NCBI GenBank assembly: GCA_017540175.1
Contig: JAFYBN010000022.1
Location: 1 to 37,243 of the forward strand
DNA length: 37,243 nucleotides
Direction: 5' to 3'
DNA from: Clostridia bacterium
Lineage (GTDB): Bacteria > Bacillota > Clostridia > Oscillospirales > CAG-272
A program made the position numbers and the translations under genes. Below, one piece after another: positions 1-8,496 of the stretch (positions are counted from its first letter, which is position 1; every line of letters starts with the position of its first letter). The notes beneath the pieces are model-generated. The model was given only the letters and a program-made list of their open reading frames with translations, made no database searches and was not told the DNA's origin.

Positions 1-218
1 CGTCCTTTTTCTCCTTTATCAGAGGAGCCGGTTCAGCAAGCTGAACCCAAAAGGACCAAAAAGAGGAACTCTTTCAAAGTCTTGGGTGTTCCGAGGTCGG
101 AGAGTTCGCGCTCCGCGCGAATCTCGGGACCTCGGGTCAGGGCGTTGCTCACCCCACCACCTTTTGAAAAAGGTGGACGAAAACTTTTTTCCTATTTGCG
201 ACAGACCCGCGTATCGGA
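1..218. repeat. Gene-free stretch, probable dispersed intergenic repeat
   Basis: No convincing gene is present downstream of the Nudix gene. The stretch holds a perfect 8-bp hairpin (GGTTCAGC AA GCTGAACC, about 31-48) and a second stem (CCACCTTTT / AAAAGGTGG, about 159-177). Long ORFs occur on both strands at once, which is typical of structured non-coding DNA rather than genes. From general memory of clostridial genomes, the run reading 'gactttgaaagagttcc' on the minus strand resembles a dispersed intergenic repeat. I cannot confirm its copy number from one window. Confidence 0.4.
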
Positions 219-749
219 TCATTTCCACCCGTAAACCGAGCCGCGTTCGTTCAGGTGGAACAGCAGCTCGATGAGGGCGGGGGCGTAGGGGATGAAGGTC
301 CCCTCTTCGATCATGGAAAGGATCTCCTCCCTTCCGGCGTAACGGACCGCGCTCACCTCTTCCTCCTGCAGGCGGAGGGAGGCGGGATCAACGTCTTTTC
401 GGAGAAGGAAATAATCGTCGAAGCCGCCCGTGAAGCCCACGGTCCACACGGGGATCATGCCGCACAGCTCCGGGGCGCGGATGCCGACCTCTTCTTCGAG
501 CTCGCGCATCGCCGCTTCCCCGCCCGTCTCCCAGAAGACCGCGCTGCCGCCGACGGTGACGTCCCACAGTCCCGGGAAAAGCTCCTTCGTCGGCTGACGC
601 CGCTGAATGAGCATTTCCCCGCGCCTGCTAAAAACTGCGACGTGGATGACCGTGTGATAATATCCCGCAGGAATGGGTTCGCCGCGGCGGATCGTTTTGT
701 CCGTTCGCTGTCTGTTTTGATCGAACAGCCCCCAGATTTCGTTTTCCAT
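219..749 (-). CDS. Nudix hydrolase (isopentenyl-diphosphate isomerase-like subgroup)
   Basis: A 176-aa cytosolic Nudix protein. The full Nudix box is visible at residues 68-90: G-x5-E-x7-RELEEEVGI, with the metal-binding RE..EE core. The N-terminal part (EIWGLFDQ..., then PAGYYHTVIHV) and the overall size match the YfcD/IDI-like subgroup, which hydrolyses or isomerises diphosphate substrates. The actual substrate cannot be read from sequence. It is the last gene of the run. Its ATG lies 3 nt after the sulfatase stop, and a Shine-Dalgarno-like AAGGCGG sits inside the sulfatase 3' end, so translation is probably coupled. The family assignment is sure, the substrate is not. Confidence 0.9.
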   Translation of the reverse strand: MENEIWGLFDQNRQRTDKTIRRGEPIPAGYYHTVIHVAVFSRRGEMLIQRRQPTKELFPGLWDVTVGGSAVFWETGGEAAMRELEEEVGIRAPELCGMIPVWTVGFTGGFDDYFLLRKDVDPASLRLQEEEVSAVRYAGREEILSMIEEGTFIPYAPALIELLFHLNERGSVYGWK

Positions 750-752
750 GGC

Positions 753-2159
753 TCAGTCCGCCTTGATTTTCCGTATGATGCGGTCGACGACCCAGTTTTC
801 CCGATAGTACGTCACGGGATGAAAGCGGTCCCCGACTCTTTCCATTTCCCGCGCCATGCTTTCCTTCAGCGCGGAAAGGACGTCGGCATACGCCGGGTCG
901 AAAGCGAGATTTTTCATCTGAAGCGGGTCAGCAAGGTTGTCGTAAAGATGCTCTTCCCCATCCGCGCGGTAAACGGCATAGGTGTACCGCTTCGTGCGGA
1001 ACGCGCGCCATTCGTGGCCCTCGGACCAGTCCGCGGTCGCGCCGGTGCCCATCATGAGCGCGCCCTCGGGCTCTTCGGCGTTCGGGTCGCGGAGTATGAC
1101 GGGGGACAGATCCCTTCCCTCGACTTCGTCCGGAATGGGCACGGAGCAGAGGGAGCAGAGCGTGGGCATGATGTCCACTGTGTTGAGGCAGACGCCGCAG
1201 AACCCGGTCGGGATCGTTCCGGGACAGCGCATGAGGAACGGGACGCGCACCGCTTCCTCGTAGAAGATGTTCTTCGCCCGCCGTCCGTGCGCGCCGAAGA
1301 GCTCGCCGTGATCGGAGGTGAAGACAAAGATCGTATCTTTTTCGATGCCGAGCCGCTGTATCGCGTCAAGCATGCGCCCGACGTTGTGATCCACGTTCGC
1401 GGCCATGGCGTCATAGACGCGCATCCATTCGGTCAGCTCGCCGCGCTCCTTTTCGCTCAGCCGCGCCCAGCCGTCCGCGTGGGGATCGTTCTCGGGAAGA
1501 TAATTCTCCGGCAGGGCGTATTCCGTGTCCTCAAACAGCTTCAGCCACTGTGCCGGGACGTTGGAGCGGTCCCACGGGTCGTGGGGCGTGCCGAGGGAGA
1601 GGAAGAGCGCGAAGGGCTTTTCTCCCGCGGCGAGGCGCTCAAGCTCGGCGATCGCCATGTCGGTCTGCACGTCCGGCTCGTACGCGCCCTCTCCGTAGGA
1701 GAGCTTTTCGGGAGTATCGAGGTGATAGTACGAATGCTCGCCGTAATTATCGTGATGGAAATTATACGCGGCGAAATAACCGTCGAAGCCGAGCCGGTCC
1801 TCTCCCTTCGGAATGAAGGAATTCTTCGGGTCGTAATGGTTGCCGAGCTCGTTCGCGTAGAGATGCCATTTTCCGATGTAGGAGCTCTCGTACCCCGCGC
1901 GGGTGAGCGCCTTCGCGAGCGTGTCGTGGCGGGGAGAGATGCGGATCTCGTTGATCACCATGCCCGTTGAGGTCGTGTACTTCCCCGTGAGCAGGGAGGC
2001 GCGGTACGGGGCGCACACGGGATGTCCGGACACCGCGTTTCGGAAATCACAGGAATCGGCGGCAAGCGCGTCGATGCGCGGGGTTTTCGCCGTCTTTGAG
2101 CCCGCGTACCCGCAGGAGGCGAGCCGGAGCTGATCGGCAAACATGTAAACAATGTTCAT
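753..2159 (-). CDS. Sulfatase, Cys-type (CxPxR formylglycine active site)
   Basis: A 468-aa type I sulfatase of the alkaline phosphatase superfamily. Residues 49-53 read C-A-P-Y-R followed by ASLLTGK, the classical sulfatase signature in which the Cys is oxidised to formylglycine. The N-terminal metal motif is NIVYMFADQ, and the later FTSDHGELFGAHG stretch supplies further metal ligands. No signal peptide is visible, so it is probably cytosolic. The start at 2159 is fixed by a GGGGAGG ribosome site and by an ATGA overlap with the stop of the MATE gene; the reading frame stays open further upstream but that part is a shadow of the transporter gene. The likely role is desulfation of host or dietary glycans. 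No maturation enzyme (FGE or anSME) is present in the window. Confidence 0.93.
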   Translation of the reverse strand: MNIVYMFADQLRLASCGYAGSKTAKTPRIDALAADSCDFRNAVSGHPVCAPYRASLLTGKYTTSTGMVINEIRISPRHDTLAKALTRAGYESSYIGKWHLYANELGNHYDPKNSFIPKGEDRLGFDGYFAAYNFHHDNYGEHSYYHLDTPEKLSYGEGAYEPDVQTDMAIAELERLAAGEKPFALFLSLGTPHDPWDRSNVPAQWLKLFEDTEYALPENYLPENDPHADGWARLSEKERGELTEWMRVYDAMAANVDHNVGRMLDAIQRLGIEKDTIFVFTSDHGELFGAHGRRAKNIFYEEAVRVPFLMRCPGTIPTGFCGVCLNTVDIMPTLCSLCSVPIPDEVEGRDLSPVILRDPNAEEPEGALMMGTGATADWSEGHEWRAFRTKRYTYAVYRADGEEHLYDNLADPLQMKNLAFDPAYADVLSALKESMAREMERVGDRFHPVTYYRENWVVDRIIRKIKAD

Positions 2160-3523
2160 AAGGATGCCTCCCCGGAGGCGGCGCGCTTCAGCCTGCGCAG
2201 CCGCACGAGATAGACGGCAAGGTGCGCGAGCGTCGTCACGAGCCATGAGATCGGATAGGAGATATAGAGCCAGAACAGAGTGCGGTACGCGGCGAAAACC
2301 GTCGCGATCCAGACGATGCGCAAGAGGCACGAACCGACGAGGGCGTTCACCATTGGGATGAGGGAAAGTCCCAGACCGCGCTGGCCGCCGACCATCACCT
2401 CCATCATGCCGCAGAGGAAGTACGGGAGCAGGATATAGGTCATGCGGATCTTGCCGTAGGCGATGGCGTCCGGGTCGGTCGGAAGATAGAAGCCGAGCAG
2501 GGGCTCCGCGAGCAGGTAACTCGCCGCGGCGAACGCGAGTCCTATGACCGTGACGATGCCTATGCAGCGGATCATGACGCGGTTGATCTGGTCGAGCTTG
2601 CGTGCGCCGACGAACTGCCCCACAAAGGTGAGCGAGGCGTGATACACCGAGTTCATCGCGATATAGGTAAAGCCTTCGATGTTCGCCGCCGCTCCGTTGC
2701 CCGCCATAACGAGCGAGCCGAAGGAGTTGACCGACGACTGGATGATGACGTTCGAGATCGAAAAGACCGTGCCCTGAAAGCCCGCGGGCAGACCGACGAA
2801 GACGATCTTTTTGAACTTGTCGGAATGGAGGCGGAGCTTCTTCCAATCAAAGCGGATGGGGCCGTCCGCGCGCATCATGTAGACGATCACGAAGACAGCT
2901 GACAGCACCTGCGACGCCACCGTCGCCCACGCGACCCCCGCAACGCCCATATGAAAGACCGTGACGAAGAGGAGATTGAGCAGTACGTTGACAAGTCCGG
3001 AGATCGACAAGAAGTACAGCGGGCGCTTGGTGTCCCCCGTGGAGCGAAGGACGGACGCGCCGAAATTGTACGCCATGTTCGCGGGCGTGCCGAGGAAATA
3101 GATCGAGAGGTATTTCGTAGACAGGGGGAGCACGTCCTGAGGCGTTCCCATCAGGATGAGGAAGGTGCGCGAAAAACAAAGCCCGATCCCTGCGACGATC
3201 ACACCGCCGACAAAGCTGACGAGATAGGATGTATGTACGGTTTTGCTCACCCCCGTCCAGTCCTTCGCGCCGTAATCGTGCGCGACCGCCACCGACGTGC
3301 CGACCGACAGCCCCATGAAGAGGTTGACGAGCAGGTTGATGAGCGAGCCGACCGAGGTGACGGCGGCAAGGGCGCTCGCGCCCTCGAAGCGGCCGACAAC
3401 AATGCTGTCTGCCGCGTTGTAGAGGAGCTGCAGCACGCCCGTGAACATGAGCGGGAGGATGAAGCGGATGATTTTCGGAGTCAGATGTCCGCCGGAGGTC
3501 AGATCCTCCGTTCTGCGGTTCAT
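2156..3523 (-). CDS. MATE family multidrug/sodium antiporter
   Basis: A 455-aa integral membrane protein with about 12 hydrophobic segments. The N-terminal signature (TPKIIRFILPLMFTGVLQ, then LYNAADSIVVGRF) is typical of MATE efflux proteins, which export cationic compounds using a Na+ or H+ gradient. Length is normal for the family. The start is placed at 3523 because it has a GGGGAG ribosome site and forms an ATGA overlap with the upstream esterase stop; a longer version from 3586 would run backwards into the esterase gene. Its stop overlaps the sulfatase start in the same way, so esterase, transporter and sulfatase are translationally coupled. The transported substrate is unknown. Confidence 0.93.
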   Translation of the reverse strand: MNRRTEDLTSGGHLTPKIIRFILPLMFTGVLQLLYNAADSIVVGRFEGASALAAVTSVGSLINLLVNLFMGLSVGTSVAVAHDYGAKDWTGVSKTVHTSYLVSFVGGVIVAGIGLCFSRTFLILMGTPQDVLPLSTKYLSIYFLGTPANMAYNFGASVLRSTGDTKRPLYFLSISGLVNVLLNLLFVTVFHMGVAGVAWATVASQVLSAVFVIVYMMRADGPIRFDWKKLRLHSDKFKKIVFVGLPAGFQGTVFSISNVIIQSSVNSFGSLVMAGNGAAANIEGFTYIAMNSVYHASLTFVGQFVGARKLDQINRVMIRCIGIVTVIGLAFAAASYLLAEPLLGFYLPTDPDAIAYGKIRMTYILLPYFLCGMMEVMVGGQRGLGLSLIPMVNALVGSCLLRIVWIATVFAAYRTLFWLYISYPISWLVTTLAHLAVYLVRLRRLKRAASGEASL

Positions 3524-4299
3524 GCGTTCGTCTCCCCGGGGAGCCAGTCGAGGCTGACGAACCAGTTCTTCATGAGACCCGCCCACTGAGCGACATGGGG
3601 TTCGCTCTGCGCGAGTCCGAGTCCGTGCGCCCCGTGCGGGAAGACGTGCACCTCATGCGGGATCCCGTGCCTTCTCAGCGCCGCGGCGTAGAGATAGGAA
3701 TTGATCACGTTGACGCCCGCGTCGTCGGAGGTGTGCCAGATAAAGGCGGGAGGCGTTTTGTCCGTGACGTTGAGATCGTTCGAGACGGCGGCGTACGGAA
3801 TCTTTCCGCCGCAGAGATTCTGGAACGAGCCGACGTGCGCGACGCCTGTCTCGTCCGGCATATGGCAGACGGGATAGCAGAGGATCGTCGCGTCGGGCAG
3901 AAAATCCTCCCGGTCGATCTCGTCCGCGTCCTCTCCCTCAATGGGGGTGAGATAGGTCGAAACCATGCCCGCGAGATGCCCGCCCGCGGACGAGCCCATC
4001 ACGGCGATTTTATGCGGATCGAGACCGAACTGTGCCGAACGGCTGCGCACCCAGCGCACCGCGCGGCGCGCGTCGAGAAGCGGCAGGGGAAAATAATCCG
4101 GCGCGACGCGGTATTCGCAGACGAAGGCGTCCATGCCGATGGAATTGAGGTACAGGGCGTAGCCCTCTCCCTCGTGCGGCGCGCGGAACGCGTACGCCCC
4201 GCCGGGAAAGATAACGACGGTCGAATCGGTGAGACGGTTTTCAGCCGGGTAATACTCGATGACCGTGCCGCCGTCCTGCCATAAGGTATAGGTTTTCAT
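3520..4299 (-). CDS. Alpha/beta-hydrolase esterase (acetyl-esterase/BD-FAE-like)
   Basis: A 259-aa alpha/beta-hydrolase. The oxyanion-hole segment reads VIFPGGAY, the nucleophile elbow is VMGSSAGGHLAG (GxSxG), and the C-terminal HTSDD...FPHGAHGLGL supplies the Asp and His. This combination is typical of small carbohydrate acyl esterases (COG0657, acetyl-xylan-esterase-like or BD-FAE-like). No signal peptide is visible, so it probably acts on imported acylated sugars. The start at 4299 follows a GGGAGG ribosome site. It heads an overlapping three-gene unit with the MATE and sulfatase genes. A clear paralogue lies at 8497-9285. Confidence 0.9.
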   Translation of the reverse strand: MKTYTLWQDGGTVIEYYPAENRLTDSTVVIFPGGAYAFRAPHEGEGYALYLNSIGMDAFVCEYRVAPDYFPLPLLDARRAVRWVRSRSAQFGLDPHKIAVMGSSAGGHLAGMVSTYLTPIEGEDADEIDREDFLPDATILCYPVCHMPDETGVAHVGSFQNLCGGKIPYAAVSNDLNVTDKTPPAFIWHTSDDAGVNVINSYLYAAALRRHGIPHEVHVFPHGAHGLGLAQSEPHVAQWAGLMKNWFVSLDWLPGETNA

Positions 4300-4633
4300 G
4301 CATGCCTCCCAGGGTATGTATTGGTTTGTCTCAGATTTCGTTCCGAATGGGGGTGGGCGATTCTTCCGGTGAACGCTGCCCGTCCGACGTCCGGAGCCGT
4401 AAAAGCCGCCCACCGATCACATCCGGTAACGGATATCCGCCGATAAGCCGGCGGATTTGCCGCAGCCTTCCGCAACGGGGAGGAGTGTCGGCAAGAGAGG
4501 GCGGCCTCATGCGGAACGCCTGATTTCGCCCGATTTGTCCGGAGCCTGTCTTCTTCATCATCAAGCGCATGCCGTCCCCCATCGGGAGGGGGAGGACATG
4601 CGCTTGACAGATCGTGCTTTCGTTTGTCCTGAC
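4300..4633. other. Intergenic gap between esterase and small lipoprotein genes
   Basis: No gene is supported in these 334 bases. The only clear structure is the stem-loop listed separately at 4562-4606. The upstream region of the esterase must contain its promoter if the unit is not read through from the lipoprotein genes, but I see no convincing -35/-10 pair. Confidence 0.5.
4562..4606 (-). terminator. Long stem-loop after lipoprotein gene, terminator-like without U-run
   Basis: A perfect 10-bp outer stem (CAAGCGCATG / CATGCGCTTG) encloses C-rich and G-rich arms that extend the pairing. It lies 28 nt past the stop of the 4634-5032 gene on the minus strand. No U-tract follows, so it may protect the 3' end or attenuate transcription rather than act as a classical intrinsic terminator. 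Confidence 0.4.
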
Positions 4634-5032
4634 TTATTTCTTCTTAAAGACCATGGTCTGCCCGTCCACATCGAGCGTGAGTTCGCCGTTCTTGAACGGG
4701 AGTTCCGTGGTTTCGCCGTCCGCCGTGATGATCACCTTGTCGCCCTTCAGTTCCCATTTGCCGCTGTCATCCGCTTCTCCCACCTCGGAAAAGCTGGCGG
4801 TACCGTCCGCTTTGAGTTCCAGAGTGAACATTTCCGCGAAAGACTTGAGGTTGAGCATGCTGAGGTACTGGGCAGCTTCATCGCCCAGTTCTTCCTTGAA
4901 GTAGTCCTCAACGCTCTTGCCGTTGACCGTTTTGAGAACATACTCGCCGACAGGGCTGGAGCCGCCGCCGCAGCTCACTGCGAACAAGGTCACGAGCAGG
5001 AGTGCCAGAATCAGAGAAAATGTACGCTTCAT
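4634..5032 (-). CDS. Small lipoprotein, one copy of a repeated beta-rich domain
   Basis: A 132-aa predicted lipoprotein: basic N-terminus MKR, hydrophobic segment, then AVSC as lipobox with Cys at residue 21. The mature part is one domain of about 105 residues, beginning GEYVLKTVNGKSVEDYF and ending in short strands (GKWELKGDKVIIT, then LTLDVDGQ). The GTW/GKW and NGELT motifs recur in the neighbouring 792-aa and 136-aa lipoproteins, so all three belong to one local family. The pattern resembles lipocalin-like lipoproteins of Clostridia of unknown role; I do not recognise a named function. An AGAAGGT ribosome site precedes the start. Confidence 0.8.
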   Translation of the reverse strand: MKRTFSLILALLLVTLFAVSCGGGSSPVGEYVLKTVNGKSVEDYFKEELGDEAAQYLSMLNLKSFAEMFTLELKADGTASFSEVGEADDSGKWELKGDKVIITADGETTELPFKNGELTLDVDGQTMVFKKK

Positions 5033-5512
5033 GATGAAATACCTTCTTTCTTTTTTTGTTATGTTTTGTTTGTTTTTCTGCCGCCGGACGCTTTTGTCTT
5101 TCGTCCCCCCATGCGAAGGGACGAAACTGCGGTCTGTGCTTGAGATCTCGGTCGCCGAGGCAACTTGGTCAGAATGGCAGCTCCGCCGCGAAAGCGAACC
5201 TGCGGATGGGATTACAAAAAAGGAACGGAAGAGATCATCTCATATAGTAAATTATTCAATCACCGCCTTTCCGTAGATTTTATTGTTGAACGCTTGCCTG
5301 CCGATGCCTTCGTCCTCCGACCGCGCGTTCCGGCAGAGCGGGAGGGGGGCGGCGGCGTTCTTTTTCATCCCCGGTGATCAACTCCGGGAAGGAATGCGGT
5401 TCAAGCGTTTTCTGACAGATTTTCGGGACGATTCCGGGAGGATTCCCATGGAATTCGTCCGCGGCGCGAGCGCTCACGGAGGTCTGCGCCCTCATCCAAA
5501 CCCGCGCAGGGT
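5033..5512. other. Intergenic gap between lipoprotein genes
   Basis: About 480 bases without a supportable gene. The part just upstream of the small lipoprotein is T-rich on the plus strand and contains its AGAAGGT ribosome site. A short CCCGG/CCGGG hairpin lies near 5371-5389. I see no convincing promoter pair or RNA gene. Confidence 0.4.
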
Positions 5513-7891
5513 TTACTGCTCGTTCGATTTCACAAACACATACTCCAAGCCGTTTTCGTACATGACGAGCTTGCTGTCGATGACTTCCAGTTCCGACTCC
5601 GCTTCTCCGTCGTCACGGGTCATAATCAGCGTATTGCCGTCACGCGTCCACGTCCCATTGCTGTCCTCCTGACCGAACGCGGATAAGACCACGGTGCCGT
5701 CATCGTTGAGAACAATGGTCATCAGCTCGCTGGGCGACGACATGCCGGTCATTGTGAGGAGGGTGTCGAGGGAAATACCCTGTGTCTCGAGCAGTTCCTG
5801 TATTTCCGCCGATGCCATGAGAGTCGCCCGTGCGGACTCGTCGGAGAGCACATATTTGCCCGCGATGCTGTCGGATCGGTCCGCGCCGTCGTCGGGGCTG
5901 ACGCTGACGCCGTCTGATTTTTGAAAGGCTAAAACTTCATCTCCGGAATCGTGAATGAGCTCACCGCCCCTCAGAATAAATTCCTCCGGTTCGTCTTCGA
6001 TCGTGATGATGACCCGCTCTCCACGCTGTTCCCAGGTGCCCTCGCCGGTCTCTCCCTCCGACCAAACAGCGGCGGTGCCGTCCGTTTTCAGTTCGATGGT
6101 CATGAGTTCTTCGAAGGAACTGATGCCGAGCATGCTGAGGTAATCCGCCGCTTCGTCACCCAGTTCGGCTTTGAAATAATCATCGATGGGCTGACCGTCG
6201 ACGGACTTGAGTACGTATCTGCCCGCGGCGCTGTCGGAAGAGACGTCGGCGCCGCCGGTTTGACCGCTGACACCGGAAGATTTTTGATAGACGAAAACTC
6301 CTACGCTGTTTTCAAGGGTGAGCTCTCCGTTTTCAAGCGGGAACTCCATGGAATCGCCTTCGACCGTGATGACGACGCCGCTTCCCCCGGGCGTCCATGT
6401 GCCGACTCCGATGACTTCCGTCAGTTCCGTGATCACGGCGGTGCCGTCCGATTTGAGTTCAACGGTCATGAGTTCCGCGAAGGAGCTGATGTTGAACTGA
6501 GCGAGGTATTCCGCCGCCTCGTCGCCGAGCTGGGATCTGAAATACTCCTCGACGGGCTGACCGTCGTAGGTCTTGAGCAGGTACAGGCCGACGATGTCGT
6601 CGGACGGGACGTCGACGCCGTCGGTTCTGCCGGTGTCGTCGCCGGTCGTATCGTCAATGTCAGCGGTTTTTCGGAATACGAAAACTCCTTGTTCGGTATC
6701 GAAGGTGAGTTCTCCGTTTTTCCACGGGATCGCCTGCGTATCGCCCTCGATCGTTATGAGGACGGCACCCTCCCCTTCCTGCCATGTGCCGCTGTTGCCG
6801 AGGCCGAGGCTCTCCATCAAAACGGCGGTGCCGTCCGGCCTGAGTACGATGCTCATGAGCTCCTCAAAGGCGTCGAGGTCGAGAATGCTGAGGAATGCCG
6901 CAGCTTCTTCGCCGAGCATGGCTTTGTAATAATCCGCGATGGATTGACCGTTGACGGACTGAAGCGTATATTTCCCGGCGACGCTGTCGGATACGGAGAT
7001 GTCGTCCCCGGGTCCTTCGCCGGTCCCGCCCGACGGAATGCTGACGCCGTCGGACAAATGAAAGACGAAAACTTCGCTCCCGGTATCAAAGGTGATCTCG
7101 CCGTTCTCTATCGGGAATTCATGTGTTTCACCGCCCATCGTAATGAGGACGCCGCTTTCCGACCGCTGCCACGTGCCGCTCTCGCCGTCCTCGAGAAATT
7201 CTGTGAAGACTACGGTCCCGTCCGGCTTCAGCTCGAGGGTCATGAGATCCCCAAAGGCACTGAGGTTGAATAAGCCGAGGTATGCCTCCGCCTCCTCCCC
7301 CATCTGAGCTCTGAAATACTCCTCGACGGTCTGACCGTTGACGGACTTGAGCATGTATTTACCGGCGATGCTGTCGGTTGTATCGGCGGTGTCGGTCCGG
7401 TCGTTTGCGCTGTCCGGTTTTTCCTCGACGACAGGTTTGTCTGCGCTGTCCGGCTTTTCCTCGACGGCAGGGTTGTCTGCGTTGTCGTCGGTTTTGCCGC
7501 CGTCGTCGGATGAGTCGGCGATGGTGTCGGTCTTTTCGCCGTCGTCGGTGCTGCCGGTGATGTCTTCGGTCTTTTCGCCGTCGCCGGTGCTGCCGGTGAC
7601 ATCGTCGGTCTTTTCGCCGTCGTCGGTGCTGCCGGTGATGTCTTCGGTCTTTTCGCCGTCGCCGGTGCTGCCGGTGACATCGTCGGTCTTTTCGCCGTCG
7701 TCGGTGCTGCCGGTGACGTCTTCGGTCTTTTCGCCGTCGTCGGTGCCGCCGGTGATGCCCGCGTTCGCGGCAATGTCGGAAATGGCGCTGATATCGCCGG
7801 AAGCGGCGGTGTCTTTTTTGCGTCTGACACAGCCGGCCGCGCATGAGGCAACCAGAAGAACTGTCAGAAGGATGGAAAGATAACGCTTCAT
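5513..7891 (-). CDS. Large lipoprotein: Asp/Thr-rich stalk plus five copies of the local domain
   Basis: A 792-aa surface lipoprotein candidate. The N-terminus has a signal peptide with Cys at 17 (VASC) or 21 (AAGC). Residues about 22-174 form a low-complexity Asp/Thr/Gly/Lys stalk, including six 13-residue repeats of the GSTDDGEKTEDVT type. Then follow five tandem domains of about 110-120 residues, each starting (I/V)AGKYxLxS and containing ELMTxxLxxDGT, GTW and NGELT motifs; the fifth is the most divergent. The start at 7891 has an AGAAGGT ribosome site like that of the 4634-5032 gene. The stalk plus repeated globular domains suggests a display protein spanning the cell wall. The ligand is unknown. 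Confidence 0.85.
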   Translation of the reverse strand: MKRYLSILLTVLLVASCAAGCVRRKKDTAASGDISAISDIAANAGITGGTDDGEKTEDVTGSTDDGEKTDDVTGSTGDGEKTEDITGSTDDGEKTDDVTGSTGDGEKTEDITGSTDDGEKTDTIADSSDDGGKTDDNADNPAVEEKPDSADKPVVEEKPDSANDRTDTADTTDSIAGKYMLKSVNGQTVEEYFRAQMGEEAEAYLGLFNLSAFGDLMTLELKPDGTVVFTEFLEDGESGTWQRSESGVLITMGGETHEFPIENGEITFDTGSEVFVFHLSDGVSIPSGGTGEGPGDDISVSDSVAGKYTLQSVNGQSIADYYKAMLGEEAAAFLSILDLDAFEELMSIVLRPDGTAVLMESLGLGNSGTWQEGEGAVLITIEGDTQAIPWKNGELTFDTEQGVFVFRKTADIDDTTGDDTGRTDGVDVPSDDIVGLYLLKTYDGQPVEEYFRSQLGDEAAEYLAQFNISSFAELMTVELKSDGTAVITELTEVIGVGTWTPGGSGVVITVEGDSMEFPLENGELTLENSVGVFVYQKSSGVSGQTGGADVSSDSAAGRYVLKSVDGQPIDDYFKAELGDEAADYLSMLGISSFEELMTIELKTDGTAAVWSEGETGEGTWEQRGERVIITIEDEPEEFILRGGELIHDSGDEVLAFQKSDGVSVSPDDGADRSDSIAGKYVLSDESARATLMASAEIQELLETQGISLDTLLTMTGMSSPSELMTIVLNDDGTVVLSAFGQEDSNGTWTRDGNTLIMTRDDGEAESELEVIDSKLVMYENGLEYVFVKSNEQ
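7514..7747 (-). repeat. 39-bp tandem repeats, six units, coding for the lipoprotein stalk
   Basis: The segment encodes residues about 49-126 of the large lipoprotein as six 13-codon units of near-identical DNA (period 39 bp). Units alternate between TDDGEKT and TGDGEKT forms. Such coding repeats are prone to unit gain and loss by slippage, which would change stalk length without frameshift. Confidence 0.85.
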
Positions 7892-8018
7892 AGCAAGATA
7901 CCTTCTTCGCTTCGATTTATGAGTCAATGGGGGAAAGTCTCAGCCGCTTCGTTCTCGTTCCCGGGCGCGCAGACGGCGGGCTTGCCGGGGTTGAGGGCAG
8001 GTTTCCGGATCTGCAGGC

Positions 8019-8429
8019 TTATCTCTTGCGGAAGGTCATAACGCCGTCACCCAAATCAAGGGAAAGCTCGCCGTTTTTCAGCGTCGCTTCTCTCGTCAGG
8101 TTGTCGATCGTTATCATGACCTTGCCGCCCTGCCGCTCCCACGTGCCGGTTTCACTGTAGGCCCCGGCCGCTTCCGAATAAACAACCGTCCCGTCCGCCT
8201 TGAGTTCGATGGCAAACAATTCATCGAGGGATCTGAGGTTGTACGTTTGGAGGAACTGCGCCGGCTCCACGCCGAGGGATCTGACATATTCCTCAAGGGA
8301 TTGGCCGTTGACCTTTGCGATGCCATATCTGCCCGCCGGGTTTGAATCGGACGAACCGGATCTGCGGCAGCCCGCGGCGAACGCGCAGACAAGGAGAATC
8401 GCGAGTGTGATCGAGAGAAAACGTTTCAT
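8019..8429 (-). CDS. Small lipoprotein, one copy of the repeated domain
   Basis: A 136-aa lipoprotein with MKR N-terminus, hydrophobic stretch and AAGC lipobox (Cys21). The mature part carries a single, more divergent copy of the domain: GRYGIAKVNGQSLEEYV, ELKADGTVV, GTWERQGGKVMITI, LKNGELSLDLGDG. It is the third member of the local family. The start at 8429 has an AAGGAT-type ribosome site. The longer reading frame upstream of this ATG has no supporting signal. Function unknown. Confidence 0.82.
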   Translation of the reverse strand: MKRFLSITLAILLVCAFAAGCRRSGSSDSNPAGRYGIAKVNGQSLEEYVRSLGVEPAQFLQTYNLRSLDELFAIELKADGTVVYSEAAGAYSETGTWERQGGKVMITIDNLTREATLKNGELSLDLGDGVMTFRKR

Positions 8430-8496
8430 GGAAATAGCATCCTTATCTTTTTTGATTTCGATTTCCGTTCTGTTTTCCGGGTTTTGCCGCCCGGTT

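Noticed and set aside
255-1970. Long plus-strand frame (571 codons) opposite the Nudix and sulfatase genes
   Set aside because: It is the complement of clear genes with intact motifs; composition is Arg/His/Val-rich with no recognisable domain. Same reasoning for 9421-11262, 5951-7273 and 28324-29334 on the plus strand and 31347-32903 on the minus strand.
2156-2846. N-terminal extension of the sulfatase up to 2846
   Set aside because: It overlaps the MATE gene in another frame, is Arg-rich and lacks family similarity; the ATG at 2159 has a ribosome site and ATGA overlap.
7514-7747. Regular repeats as a CRISPR array
   Set aside because: The units are contiguous 39-bp coding repeats without unique spacers and lie in frame in a lipoprotein gene; no cas genes are present.
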